From NCBI GenBank assembly GCA_007618135.1, contig PHFX01000006.1, positions 28,255 through 92,254 on the forward strand: a stretch of 64,000 bases of DNA, given 5' to 3'. The notes beneath the pieces are model-generated. The model did not search any database and was not told where the DNA came from. It worked only from the letters and a program-made list of their open reading frames with translations. The translations under genes were made by a program, and so were the position numbers. Within the stretch, counting starts at the first letter, position 1; each line of letters begins with the position of its first letter. The stretch comes from Candidatus Brocadia sp. WS118. GTDB lineage: Bacteria > Planctomycetota > Brocadiia > Brocadiales > Brocadiaceae. Positions 18,243 to 26,788 of this stretch are shown piece by piece.

Positions 18243-19265
18243 TTAAAATAATCTTTTCTGGAGCCCCGTTTCTGAGTGACATTGAAATCCTAAATGTTCA
18301 TAGGCCAGTTTGGTGGCAATCCTTCCCCGCGGAGTCTTATCCAGATATCCCCTTTGAATCAAATACGATTCATACACTTCTTCGATGGTGTCTTCTTCTT
18401 CACTTACCGAAACCGCGATAGTTTTCAAGCCAACGGGACCACCATACCGGATAAGGGTTTCCAGTATCTTACGGTCCATTTCTCCCAAACCATTTTCATC
18501 CACCCCTAACATCTGTAAACCCATGTGGGCGACCTCTTCATTAATTATGTCGTTCCCGCGAACCTGGGCAACATCCCGAATACGTCGTAAAAACCTGTTT
18601 GCTATTCGGGGGGTGCCACGGGACCTTTTTGCAATAATTTCAGCCCCTTTTTCGTCTATCCGGATAGAGAGAATATGGGCAGAATTCCACACAACTTTAT
18701 ACAGGTCAGCCCACGGATAGAATTCTAATTTTTCCAGTACGCCAAAGCGGGAACGGAGCGGTGCCGTAAGCAACCCTTCCCGGGTCGTAGAACCGACAAG
18801 CGTAAACTTTGGCAAATTGATTTTTACCGATCGTGCCTTAGGTCCCTGGTCAATAAGAATGTCAATATAGAAATCTTCCATTGCCGAATAGAGGTACTCT
18901 TCAACCGTCGTGTTCAACCTATGGATTTCATCAATAAAAAGAATATCTCCGTGTTGTAAATTTGTAAGAATACCGGCAAGATCCATGGGTTTATCGAGAA
19001 TGGGGCCGGAAGTTGTCTTAATCGAGGTATTAATTTCGTTAGCGATAATTTGAGACAACGTTGTTTTTCCCAGGCCGGGAGGGCCGGAAAATAATATATG
19101 GTCTAATGGCTCTCCTCGTTTCTTTGCGGCTTCAATATAAATGAGCAGATTTTCCTTTATGCGATCCTGTCCAATGAAATCACTGAACCTCTTTGGCCTG
19201 AGCGTAAAGTCCAGATTTTTATCTTCAACCATCGGTGTGGAAGATAAAATATCTTCTTTTATCAT
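18243..19265 (-). CDS. ruvB: Holliday junction branch migration helicase RuvB
   Basis: 340 residues, complete. The segments LRPKRFSDFIGQDRIKENL, Walker A GPPGLGKTTLS, Walker B LFIDEIHRLN, TLVGSTTREGLLTAPLRSRF and the winged-helix C-terminus (LIQRGYLDKTPRGRIAT) define RuvB. It drives branch migration as a hexameric ring with RuvA. ruvA lies 46 bp upstream on the same strand and queH 10 bp downstream. Confidence 0.97.
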   Translation of the reverse strand: MIKEDILSSTPMVEDKNLDFTLRPKRFSDFIGQDRIKENLLIYIEAAKKRGEPLDHILFSGPPGLGKTTLSQIIANEINTSIKTTSGPILDKPMDLAGILTNLQHGDILFIDEIHRLNTTVEEYLYSAMEDFYIDILIDQGPKARSVKINLPKFTLVGSTTREGLLTAPLRSRFGVLEKLEFYPWADLYKVVWNSAHILSIRIDEKGAEIIAKRSRGTPRIANRFLRRIRDVAQVRGNDIINEEVAHMGLQMLGVDENGLGEMDRKILETLIRYGGPVGLKTIAVSVSEEEDTIEEVYESYLIQRGYLDKTPRGRIATKLAYEHLGFQCHSETGLQKRLF

Positions 19266-19311
19266 AACCTATATCCTACCGTGAGATTTTATTCGCACGC
19301 TGTGACGACAA

Positions 19312-19902
19312 TCAGGCTTTGTATTTTAGCGCCTCCCTTACAAGCACTTCGACATTATCAATGGTCCTCAACTTTCTTATCGCTTCGCTTACGGCATTTT
19401 CAGCCACTGGCCGTCCATAACCTAAAGAAACCAGGGCCATAACGGCATCAGATACCAGCGCCTTTTGTCCGGTATCTATGCCTGAAGGCATGGCAGGTGT
19501 AATTTCCTTTATAATTCCCTTGAGTTCCAGGATGATCCGTTCGGCTGTTTTCTTACCCACTCCCTTGATTTTTTCCAAGGCCTTTGCATCTTCGCGGGCA
19601 ACGGCGTCTTTAATATCGTCCACACAGCTGCCGGAGAGTATGGTGATTGCCGTAGTAGGCCCTATGCCATTCACCGAAAGCAACAATTGAAATAAATTTC
19701 TTTCTTCTCCTGTTGCAAACCCAAAGATTTTTATCTGATCTTCCTTGATAAATAACTGGGTAAGGATGGTAACCTCTTCGTGACTGGGTATCTTTTCGAA
19801 GGTAGATAATGGGATGTGTAATTGATAACCAATGCCAGCTACTTCCAAGATAAGTCTTGTGGGAGATTTACTAACCACCCGCCCTCGGATGTAATCTAAC
19901 AT
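19312..19902 (-). CDS. ruvA: Holliday junction DNA helicase subunit RuvA
   Basis: 196 residues from the ATG at 19902, which begins MLDYIRGRVVSKSPTRLILE, the family's usual start; an upstream in-frame ATG at 20001 would overlap the preceding gene and adds unrelated residues. An OB-fold domain is followed by two helix-hairpin-helix motifs (LLSVNGIGPTTAITIL and LEKIKGVGKKTAERIILELK) and the small C-terminal domain III (ALVSLGYGRPVAENAVSEA) that contacts RuvB. It binds four-way junctions. A GGGGA element lies about 9 bases before the start. Confidence 0.95.
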   Translation of the reverse strand: MLDYIRGRVVSKSPTRLILEVAGIGYQLHIPLSTFEKIPSHEEVTILTQLFIKEDQIKIFGFATGEERNLFQLLLSVNGIGPTTAITILSGSCVDDIKDAVAREDAKALEKIKGVGKKTAERIILELKGIIKEITPAMPSGIDTGQKALVSDAVMALVSLGYGRPVAENAVSEAIRKLRTIDNVEVLVREALKYKA

Positions 19903-19957
19903 GCACACACATCCCCAGATATCGCAATCATGCCATCCGAAATATTGTTTAAAGAGG

Positions 19958-21325
19958 CTACTCTGTAAGGCCTCCGTCCAAACCTGAGTTATCGTTGCCA
20001 ACGGTTTTTAGAATCAGACCAATCTCGGATAACCTGTCGCATATCTCGTCGATATAATTTTGTTTTATCCCCATTTGATCTAACTCTATTTCTGTCTTTT
20101 CTGTAAGGTCTTTGATTGTTTCAATACCGGCCTTACTCAAGGCATTCCTGCAACGAGTGGAGAGCCCAAGTTCCAAAACAGTTTTCATGGAGTCCGTCTT
20201 CTTTTCTGCATTTTTACTCCCAAAAACCTCAGTTTCACGGTCGCTTTCCAATGCCTGCCCCAAACGTAATCCTTTTTGCGACAAAATAGCCTTAATTTCG
20301 TTGAGTGAGGTTTCTCCAAAGTTCTTAAAAGAAAGGAGATCGATCTCGGTAATTCTTGTAAGGTCCCGCAGCGTGCGAATGTTCATTTTCTCAAGGCAGT
20401 TTTTGCTTCTTACCGAGAGTTCAAAATCTGAAATGGGGATATTCAGCACTTCGCTTTCCTTCCCTTGTTTTTTTGAAATCTCCTCATCATAATACATGTT
20501 CATGGAGGCTCTCGCATCCTTTAAAAATAACAAGGCGCGGGGATTGTTCGGTTCGGCATCTAAAACTGTTTCAAAACAATATACCGCATCATCAAAGTTG
20601 CCTTTATCTTCGTACAATATTCCCAGATTGATAAATGCATTCTTATGGTTAGGGCATAAATTTATGCACCGCTCGTAGTATTCAATGGCTTTTTCGTCTT
20701 CTCCATTGAGATCGTAATTAAAAGCCATACGGAATAGAGATTTTGCATAGTTTGGGTCTATTCGAAGTGATTGTTCATAATGATTGAGTGCATCATCGTA
20801 TTCTCCAAGGACATCCAGACAATGTCCCAATTGATAATGGAATTCTGGATCCTTCCCGTGTGATTGGGAGAAACTTTTGATGATCTTCAATGCATCTTCG
20901 TTCTTGTTAGCCAGCCTTTTGGTTTCTGCGATATCCATGCAAATATCAAATTCTTCGGTATCCGTTTTTTTGGCTCGTTCAAAACATTCCAAAGCCTGGT
21001 CGTAATCGCCTAATTCCTGATAGCATTTACCCAAATAATAAGCACCAATTTTCCTTGCTTTGACCTCTTTCAGGAATTCGGAAGCCTCTTTTGCATTTCC
21101 GACAATCCATTCTGATATCCCCAATAAAAGGGTTACGTCCTTGGCTTCGGCCCCGTCATGCCCCTTTTTTGTACTGAGCCTTAGTGAGGCAATCTTTGCA
21201 TCCAGCTTTTCCCGCACTTCTCTGGAACTATACACCTGTTCCTTGATAGAAGAGATGGTTTCCCTTGATAATGTTTCCACTTCTAGCAGTTTATCGATAT
21301 CTACATCAGCAACTATTGTAGGCAT
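19958..21325 (-). CDS. TPR protein with RNA polymerase alpha-CTD-like C-terminal domains
   Basis: 455 residues from the ATG at 21325 (GGAGG about 12 bases upstream; an in-frame ATG at 21352 is possible). The middle region has at least five TPR units, for example AYYLGKCYQELGDYDQALEC and SLFRMAFNYDLNGEDEKAIE. The C-terminal third carries two alpha-CTD-like helix-hairpin-helix domains: ISDFELSVRSKNCLEKMNIR...FGETSLNEIKAIL and a second VLELGLSTRCRNALSKAGIE. It is not RpoA, since the N-terminal assembly domain is missing. A role in tethering polymerase or DNA through these domains is inference. It heads the block leading into ruvAB. Confidence 0.8.
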   Translation of the reverse strand: MPTIVADVDIDKLLEVETLSRETISSIKEQVYSSREVREKLDAKIASLRLSTKKGHDGAEAKDVTLLLGISEWIVGNAKEASEFLKEVKARKIGAYYLGKCYQELGDYDQALECFERAKKTDTEEFDICMDIAETKRLANKNEDALKIIKSFSQSHGKDPEFHYQLGHCLDVLGEYDDALNHYEQSLRIDPNYAKSLFRMAFNYDLNGEDEKAIEYYERCINLCPNHKNAFINLGILYEDKGNFDDAVYCFETVLDAEPNNPRALLFLKDARASMNMYYDEEISKKQGKESEVLNIPISDFELSVRSKNCLEKMNIRTLRDLTRITEIDLLSFKNFGETSLNEIKAILSQKGLRLGQALESDRETEVFGSKNAEKKTDSMKTVLELGLSTRCRNALSKAGIETIKDLTEKTEIELDQMGIKQNYIDEICDRLSEIGLILKTVGNDNSGLDGGLTE

Positions 21326-21466
21326 TTTATTGTTAAACCTCCGCCATTGCATAAAAATACATTCTATTAAACAAACGATATCTTTGGATGCTGGAGTGTA
21401 ACAAACCCCCAGCAGAAATTCAAATAAATTTTATCACACCAGTTCATGATAATTCTATTATTTCTC

Positions 21467-21495
21467 TTGCTTTAATAATTATTTTTTGCTAATAT
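21467..21495 (+). promoter_or_regulatory. Sigma-70-like promoter of the cold-shock gene
   Basis: TTGCTT at 21467-21472 and TAATAT at 21490-21495 are separated by exactly 17 bases. A transcript would begin near 21502, about 120 bases ahead of the csp start codon, so that the hairpin at 21543 lies in its leader. Confidence 0.5.
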
Positions 21496-21542
21496 TTTTT
21501 CATGTGGTTGGGTCGTTTTACAAAGCCGTTTCTCATGATAAT

Positions 21543-21588
21543 AAAAGGCTACAAGGGCTAATACCTCGTAGCCTTTTTGTTTTTTATT
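21543..21588 (+). terminator. Intrinsic-terminator-like hairpin in the csp leader
   Basis: AAAAGGCTACAAGG pairs with CCTCGTAGCCTTTT through 13 of 14 positions, with a 7-base loop, and is followed by TGTTTTTTATT. This has the look of a rho-independent terminator, but it stands between the predicted csp promoter and the csp ribosome-binding site. The upstream gene is on the opposite strand, so no rightward gene needs terminating here; on the leftward strand it lacks an equally good T-run. Confidence 0.65.
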
Positions 21589-21623
21589 GAATTTTTCAAA
21601 TGTGAGAGGAGGTGATTTTCAGA

Positions 21624-21824
21624 ATGGCAACAGGAACAGTAAAATGGTTCAATGACAAAAAGGGATTTGGTTTTATTTCCCAGGATAATGGCCAAGATGT
21701 GTTTGTACACCAAACCGCTATCCAAGGTGAGGGTTTTAGAACCCTTGCAGAGGGAGACAAGGTGGAATTCGAAGTCATTAAAGACCAGAAGGGTTACAAA
21801 GCTACAAAAGTCGTTAAATTATAA
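21624..21824 (+). CDS. csp: Cold-shock protein, CspA family
   Basis: 66 residues starting [20 protein letters not shown], with RNP1 (KGFGFI) and RNP2 (VFVHQ) motifs on an OB fold. The start is set by a perfect AGGAGGTGAT eight bases upstream of the ATG at 21624; a GTG at 21612 in frame lies inside this Shine-Dalgarno. It binds single-stranded RNA and DNA as a chaperone. The gene has its own promoter, a hairpin leader and a strong downstream terminator, so it is a monocistronic unit. Confidence 0.96.
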   Translation: MATGTVKWFNDKKGFGFISQDNGQDVFVHQTAIQGEGFRTLAEGDKVEFEVIKDQKGYKATKVVKL

Positions 21825-21926
21825 AAATTTATTTAAAGAAGCACACTCTTATATTATAGCATAATTGTCTTTGGTTGGCTGGAGTTTAAAAATATGGAGT
21901 TGTCACTTAATTATAATTGCGACATC

Positions 21927-21966
21927 AAACCCCCAATATCTGTGTAAGATATTGGGGGTTTTTGTT
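21927..21966 (+). terminator. Rho-independent terminator after csp
   Basis: AAACCCCCAATATC and GATATTGGGGGTTT form a near-perfect 13-bp stem with a short loop, followed by TTTTTG. It can end csp transcription and, being symmetric, may also serve the leftward gene whose 3' end is at 21991. Confidence 0.85.
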
Positions 21967-21990
21967 TCCGGGCTATTGATATTGTAGAGT

Positions 21991-22194
21991 TTAATAAGTC
22001 TTCTTGTTTAAGGTAGCCAATACCTTTTCATATTTCTTATATATTTTCTTTTCATGTTTTATCGCGTCTTTAACAATTCTGTGTAAAAAAGCCTTTACGA
22101 ATGGGTCTGTTTCCTCCTCAGCCAACTTGGTGTATTTTTCCTGCAAATCTCGTTCGCCTTTTGCTACCATATCAATCGCGTCTGTTAGATTCAT
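21991..22194 (-). CDS. Small helical protein of unknown function
   Basis: 67 residues, highly charged and predicted to be two long helices (NLTDAIDMVAKGERDLQEKY and DPFVKAFLHRIVKDAIKHEKKIYKKY). A good Shine-Dalgarno (AAGGAGA) lies about 9 bases before the ATG, and codon use looks real. The arrangement resembles small ferritin-like/rubrerythrin-like helical hairpins, but no complete ExxH metal set is visible, so no function is assigned. It ends at the bidirectional terminator after csp. Confidence 0.7.
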   Translation of the reverse strand: MNLTDAIDMVAKGERDLQEKYTKLAEEETDPFVKAFLHRIVKDAIKHEKKIYKKYEKVLATLNKKTY

Positions 22195-22438
22195 TGTTTG
22201 CGTCTCCTTTCATGCATTTTTCTCATTCAAAACACAATATGTGGTGTTCAATTTACCAAATGCAACCACAAATATCAATATTCTTTCAGATAAAGTCGGT
22301 TGAACCCGTGGAATACAGTAACAAACATCAACATTTTTTATTGAGATCTTGTTCATTCATCAAAATATTTTTTATTGACAACGGGTGAAAAAAATTTTTA
22401 AATTGCCGAATCTTATGTGAGAAAAGGAGAATAAAACT

Positions 22439-24124
22439 ATGAAACATTGGACAAGAGTAGTAGTACCTTTTGTAATAATTCTTAATTGCATTACTCTTAT
22501 GGCAGGAGAGTTTCCTGTTGCTGCAACAGAAGATCAAAGAACCGCTCTTGCAGAGTTACAAAAGATATCTTCGAAAAATTTTAGTATGAAATGGGATGAG
22601 CGCCGGGGTGTTGCGAAATTTCTTTCGGGAGAGCTTACAGAACCCCCAGCGCTGCCTGAAGAAGCATTAGCCGTAGGCTTCATTAAGAAGTACAAGATCC
22701 TATTGGGAATACAAGACCTGGAAAAAGACATAGAATTAGAAAGTATCAAAGCAGTACCTGAAGGATATTATATCACCGTAAAGCAAAAAAAAGGCGGGCT
22801 TGAGGTCATAGGTGGTAAAATTACCGTACGGATAATTAAAGGGGTCATCACCACGGTAGCAAACTATTTTGAACCGAATATCCCGGTTAAAACAGCACCG
22901 ACTCTTTCCCCTGCAGAAGCAGAGGAAAAAGCCAGGGAGGAACTGGATATTGATGAAAAGGTCGTCACCGCGAACCTGGCAATTTTTCATTGGGAAGGGA
23001 AATTCTATCTTACTTACAGGATAGATTTTTCGTTTAATCCTTATCCGGAACCATCACGTTATCGTGTTTATATTGACGCACATGACGGCACCATCGTCCT
23101 CATGGAAAACAGGGTTATGCATGCTGGTGCTGCTGTTGGATCTGGCATTGGTATTGATGGAAAGTTAAAGAGTTTTGACACGTACGAGCAAGGCGGTATT
23201 TTTTATCTCGGTAACGCCCCTCTTAGCAACACGACTTCCATAACAATAAAGACTTATACTGCGAATAATATCAAAACCCTTCCGGGAAACCTAATGAAGG
23301 ACTCAAACAACTCTTGGGAAGACCCCGCAGGGGTAGACGCCCATTTTTACGGAAACTACGTCTTTGATTTCTACAAAAACAACTTCAGTAACTTTTCCTG
23401 GTTTGTTGGTAGTGGTTTCGACTCTGTTAACGGCCTGATATCAACCGTTCATTATGGAACCAATTATGACAATGCATTCTGGAACGGAACTCAGATGGTC
23501 TATGGAGATGGCGGCAATGATTTCCTCCCTTTTTCAGGGTCGCTGGATGTTGTTGCCCACGAGATCACCCATGGTGTCACGGAGGCAATAAATAACCTCG
23601 TTTATAGCCAGGAACCAGGAGCACTGAATGAATCATGGTCAGATGTTATGGGGATGTTTGCATCGATCGATTACGGAGACGACCTCCCTTACTGGATGGC
23701 AGAAAATATTCTGAAGAATAATAAAGGACCATACTATGCCATGAGAAGACTGGATGACCCCCCCTTCAGAACCGATAGTTATCCCGAAAACAACTATAAC
23801 CCCCAAGATCCTTTGAATAGTTGGGGTCAGCCTGAGCATACTTCAGAACAGTATCGTGCAGCCAGCTGGCCATGGACCGACAATGGCGGCGTCCACGAAA
23901 ACTCTGGCATTCCCAATAAGGCAGCGTATCTGATTACCACACATGCGAACGTTGGCGCTGAAAAGGCAAAACAAATATATTATTATGCCATGTTTTACCT
24001 TTCAGCCAACTCTCAATTTGTTGATGCCAGGGATGCCGTGGAACAGGCCACGATAGATCTTTATGGCATCGGGAACGAACTTACTACCGTACGAGCTGCC
24101 TTCGACGCAGTCGGTATTCAGTAA
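22439..24124 (+). CDS. Secreted M4 (thermolysin-type) metallopeptidase
   Basis: 561 residues as a preproenzyme. There is a signal peptide of about 25 residues (VVVPFVIILNCITLMAG), an FTP/PepSY-type propeptide up to roughly residue 220, and the catalytic domain. The zinc site is HEITH at 374-378 with the downstream glutamate in NESWSDVMGMF near residue 397. The C-terminal GGVHENSGIPNKAAYL and the final helical domain are typical of M4 peptidases. The start has AAGGAGA upstream. It should act outside the cytoplasmic membrane on proteins or peptides. Confidence 0.93.
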   Translation: MKHWTRVVVPFVIILNCITLMAGEFPVAATEDQRTALAELQKISSKNFSMKWDERRGVAKFLSGELTEPPALPEEALAVGFIKKYKILLGIQDLEKDIELESIKAVPEGYYITVKQKKGGLEVIGGKITVRIIKGVITTVANYFEPNIPVKTAPTLSPAEAEEKAREELDIDEKVVTANLAIFHWEGKFYLTYRIDFSFNPYPEPSRYRVYIDAHDGTIVLMENRVMHAGAAVGSGIGIDGKLKSFDTYEQGGIFYLGNAPLSNTTSITIKTYTANNIKTLPGNLMKDSNNSWEDPAGVDAHFYGNYVFDFYKNNFSNFSWFVGSGFDSVNGLISTVHYGTNYDNAFWNGTQMVYGDGGNDFLPFSGSLDVVAHEITHGVTEAINNLVYSQEPGALNESWSDVMGMFASIDYGDDLPYWMAENILKNNKGPYYAMRRLDDPPFRTDSYPENNYNPQDPLNSWGQPEHTSEQYRAASWPWTDNGGVHENSGIPNKAAYLITTHANVGAEKAKQIYYYAMFYLSANSQFVDARDAVEQATIDLYGIGNELTTVRAAFDAVGIQ

Positions 24125-24272
24125 GTTGAAAAACCATTGGGGAATGGGGTCTCCCTATAGCCCGACCGGCACAAAGCTTGGTGTAATTGGTGTAAAAGGA
24201 AAAACAGGGTTTCACTTTGACTTTCAATCATTGAAAGATAATATTTATGAATATGATTAACTATGTTTCGAG

Positions 24273-25238
24273 ATGGCTATAATAGCAGGTATTGATGAAT
24301 CCGGCTATGGTCCCGTACTTGGACCACTGGTAACTACCATAGCTGCTTTTTATGTACCGGATGAGAAGATTGATCATTCATTGTGGGAACTATTACAGGA
24401 TGCTATTTCAAACGATCTCAAGGGCAGAAATCAGCGAATTGCTGTCCGGGATAGTAAAAAACTCTATCGGACACACCATGACTTAGGCTTACAACCATTG
24501 GAAGTAGGCGTTCTTTCGTTCCTTGAATCAAAAGGCTTAAACATCACTTCCTTTTATCAACTGCTTGACAGCCTGTCGTACCATAATATCAGAGGTCTCA
24601 GCCGCTATCCATGGTACGACGGGAAAGATTATCCGCTGCCTTTAACCACAAATCGTGTCGTTCTCTTAAATGGTGCAGATGCTTTAAATCATGCTTTTTG
24701 TAAACAAGATGTGCGGTTTTTCCACGTAAGCAGTTGTGTTGTCCCGGTACAGGAGTTTAACGAACAGGTACTGCTCTTTCGAAATAAATCTATCGTCTTA
24801 TTTAAAGCATGCGCAGAACTTGTTTCCCGACTGTGGAATTTATCTAACGGGCACATACGTTTAATTGTTGACAAGCAAGGGGGCAGAAATACTTATACCA
24901 ACTTACTGAAAGAGCAATTAGCACTTGCAGATATCCGTGTTTTAAAGGAGGGAGATAAAATTTCAACATACGAAGTAAATACGGCACGTAAGAAAATGAC
25001 GATATCCTTTGTGGAAAAAGGCGAAGATATGTGTATGGCAGTAGCCCTTGCTTCGATGTTCAGTAAGTATATTCGGGAGCTGTTTATGCGATTGGAAAAT
25101 CAATATTGGGTTCAGCTTCTCCCCGGTTTGAAACCAACGGCTGGGTATTATCGTGATGCGCAGCGATTTTTAGCTCAGATTGCGCCGGTTAAACAAAGAG
25201 AAAAAATTCAGGATGATATTCTCATACGTATTAGATAG
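24273..25238 (+). CDS. Divergent RNase HII-like protein
   Basis: 321 residues, longer than ordinary RNase HII (about 200-230). The N-terminus reads AGIDESGYGPVLGPLV, in place of the family GIDEAGRGPLAGPVV, and is followed later by a DSKKL motif, LIVDKQGGRNTY, and CMAVALASMFSKYIRELFM matching the IAAASIxAKxxRD helix. The D-E pair and later aspartate are kept, so a metal-dependent RNase H fold is likely, but the glycine-arginine of the GRG loop is replaced by GYG. About 100 residues are inserted. Activity on RNA:DNA hybrids is inference. Confidence 0.65.
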   Translation: MAIIAGIDESGYGPVLGPLVTTIAAFYVPDEKIDHSLWELLQDAISNDLKGRNQRIAVRDSKKLYRTHHDLGLQPLEVGVLSFLESKGLNITSFYQLLDSLSYHNIRGLSRYPWYDGKDYPLPLTTNRVVLLNGADALNHAFCKQDVRFFHVSSCVVPVQEFNEQVLLFRNKSIVLFKACAELVSRLWNLSNGHIRLIVDKQGGRNTYTNLLKEQLALADIRVLKEGDKISTYEVNTARKKMTISFVEKGEDMCMAVALASMFSKYIRELFMRLENQYWVQLLPGLKPTAGYYRDAQRFLAQIAPVKQREKIQDDILIRIR

Positions 25239-25327
25239 ATCGCTTTGAGCGATAACCATCAGCAGCCTCTGTTAGCTGCTGGCAGCTGAAATGATGTTTT
25301 TAACGATGAAAGGAGTTTTGGGAAGAG

Positions 25328-26335
25328 ATGACAGTAAATGTGGCAGTAGTTGGTGCGACAGGAGCCGTAGGCGAGGAATTTCTCAGAATACTGGAAAGTA
25401 GAAAATTCCCGGTGAAAGAATTGAAGTTGTTAGCCTCTAAACGTTCTGCCGGGAAAAAGATGCGGTTTTACGGATGTGACTACACCGTACAGGAACTGAC
25501 GAAGCATTCATTTCAAGGCATAAAGATTGCCCTTTTTAGTGCTGGAGGAAGCATCAGCAGGGAATATGTACCGTATGCTATCGAGAGTGGCGCCGTTTGT
25601 GTGGATAATTCCAGCGCCTTCAGAATGGATGATGACGTCCCTTTGGTAGTGCCCGAGGTGAATCCACAGGATATTGCGAAGCATCACGGCGTGATTGCCA
25701 ACCCGAATTGTTCCACCATTCAGCTGGTGGTTGCCTTGAAACCAATCCATGATGCCGTAAGGATAAAGAGGATTGTTGTGTCAACGTACCAGGCAGTATC
25801 CGGTGCAGGGCTGAAAGCAATTGATGAACTTCAAAAGGAGACGGCAAGCATTCTGTCCGGGCATGAAGGTTTTAAAAGAAATCTGTTCCCTTACCAGATT
25901 GCCTTTAATGTATTGCCTCAGATTCCCCAGAGCAATGCGTTTCTTCCTAATGGGTATACATCAGAAGAGATGAAGATGGTGAATGAGACCAAAAAGATCA
26001 TGGGTGACAATAGCATCAGGGTGACTGCAACTACTGTACGTGTGCCTGTTATTCGCAGTCATAGCGAGTCGGTAAATATAGAAACAGAGAGAAAAATCAC
26101 CGCAGCGGCAGTAAAGAAGCTTCTTTCAACGGCGCCGGGCGTTAAATTAGTGGATGACACAGCCAATCAGTTGTATCCATTAGCAACCATGGCTGCGGGG
26201 AAAGATGAAGTTTTCGTGGGCCGTATTCGTGAAGACGAATCTATTGATCATGGAATCAATATGTGGGTTGTAAGCGACAACCTCCGAAAAGGTGCCGCCC
26301 TCAACGCCATCCAGATTGCGGAGAAACTGTTGTGA
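25328..26335 (+). CDS. asd: Aspartate-semialdehyde dehydrogenase
   Basis: 335 residues. The N-terminal NADP site is VAVVGATGAVGEEFLRIL; the catalytic cysteine is in NPNCSTIQLVVALKP; QAVSGAGLKAIDEL follows; and VRVPVIRSHSESV is the substrate-binding region. It makes L-aspartate 4-semialdehyde from aspartyl phosphate for lysine, threonine, methionine and diaminopimelate. AAAGGAG lies upstream of the ATG. Upstream at 25238-25284 two small palindromes (ATCGCTTTGAGCGAT and CAGCAGCCTCTGTTAGCTGCTG) fill the gap. Confidence 0.96.
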   Translation: MTVNVAVVGATGAVGEEFLRILESRKFPVKELKLLASKRSAGKKMRFYGCDYTVQELTKHSFQGIKIALFSAGGSISREYVPYAIESGAVCVDNSSAFRMDDDVPLVVPEVNPQDIAKHHGVIANPNCSTIQLVVALKPIHDAVRIKRIVVSTYQAVSGAGLKAIDELQKETASILSGHEGFKRNLFPYQIAFNVLPQIPQSNAFLPNGYTSEEMKMVNETKKIMGDNSIRVTATTVRVPVIRSHSESVNIETERKITAAAVKKLLSTAPGVKLVDDTANQLYPLATMAAGKDEVFVGRIREDESIDHGINMWVVSDNLRKGAALNAIQIAEKLL

Positions 26336-26429
26336 TGAACAGGGTATGCAAAATATAGGATGTAGTATTTCGGTTGAGTTTCGCTTACGCACTACCCAAC
26401 TTACAAAACTGGTAGCCTCAAAGGCAGGC

Positions 26430-26576
26430 AGGTAGCTAACGAAGCCTGATGCTAAGCTCAGCGAGTCAAACCACTGAATGACTTCACAGAGCCAATAACC
26501 GATTTGTAAATCTCAAACTCTGGCCTGTTCAAATAGCACAAAGTGGTTCGATTTCACTGCAGTGCGCTGTTAGGCA
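26430..26576 (-). other. Integron attC-like recombination structure
   Basis: Read on the minus strand, the stretch opens with GCCTAAC (26575-26569) and closes with GTTAGCT near 26440-26434, matching the R''/R' core pattern RYYYAAC...GTTRRRY except for the last bases of the second. Between them an imperfect inverted repeat pairs CGAACCACT with AGTGGTTTG, and ACAGAGCCA with TGGCCTGT nearer the centre. The stop codon of the minus-strand ORF at 26570 lies inside GCCTAAC, as in many integron cassettes. About 147 bp is long but not outside the range of attC sites. No integrase is seen. Confidence 0.4.
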
Positions 26577-26788
26577 TTTTTTTCATGTTTTGTTTCCTCA
26601 GCCCACTTCTCTATTACCCTATACCCCAAATACTCACTCACATTGTCGGCAATATCAAAAGCCGTTACACCCGGTAATTCTTGAAATGACACAGGAAATA
26701 CCCCGGCTCGTAAATAATAGCCCACTGGGGCTTCGTTTGGATCATAGTCAGAAACAATAGGAAGTGTGCACCTCATGCGAAAATTCAT
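26570..26788 (-). CDS. Hypothetical cassette-like protein
   Basis: 72 residues from the ATG at 26788. The protein-like stretches VGYYLRAGVFPVSFQELPGV and IADNVSEYLGYRVIEKWAEE do not match a family I recognise. There is no clear Shine-Dalgarno, and a longer reading from a TTG at 26845 is possible. Its stop overlaps the core of the attC-like structure. Flanking DNA to 26980 looks degenerate; a plus-strand reading at 26837-26945 gives a protein-like but startless fragment. It could be a mobile cassette gene or a decayed ORF. Confidence 0.4.
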   Translation of the reverse strand: MNFRMRCTLPIVSDYDPNEAPVGYYLRAGVFPVSFQELPGVTAFDIADNVSEYLGYRVIEKWAEETKHEKNA

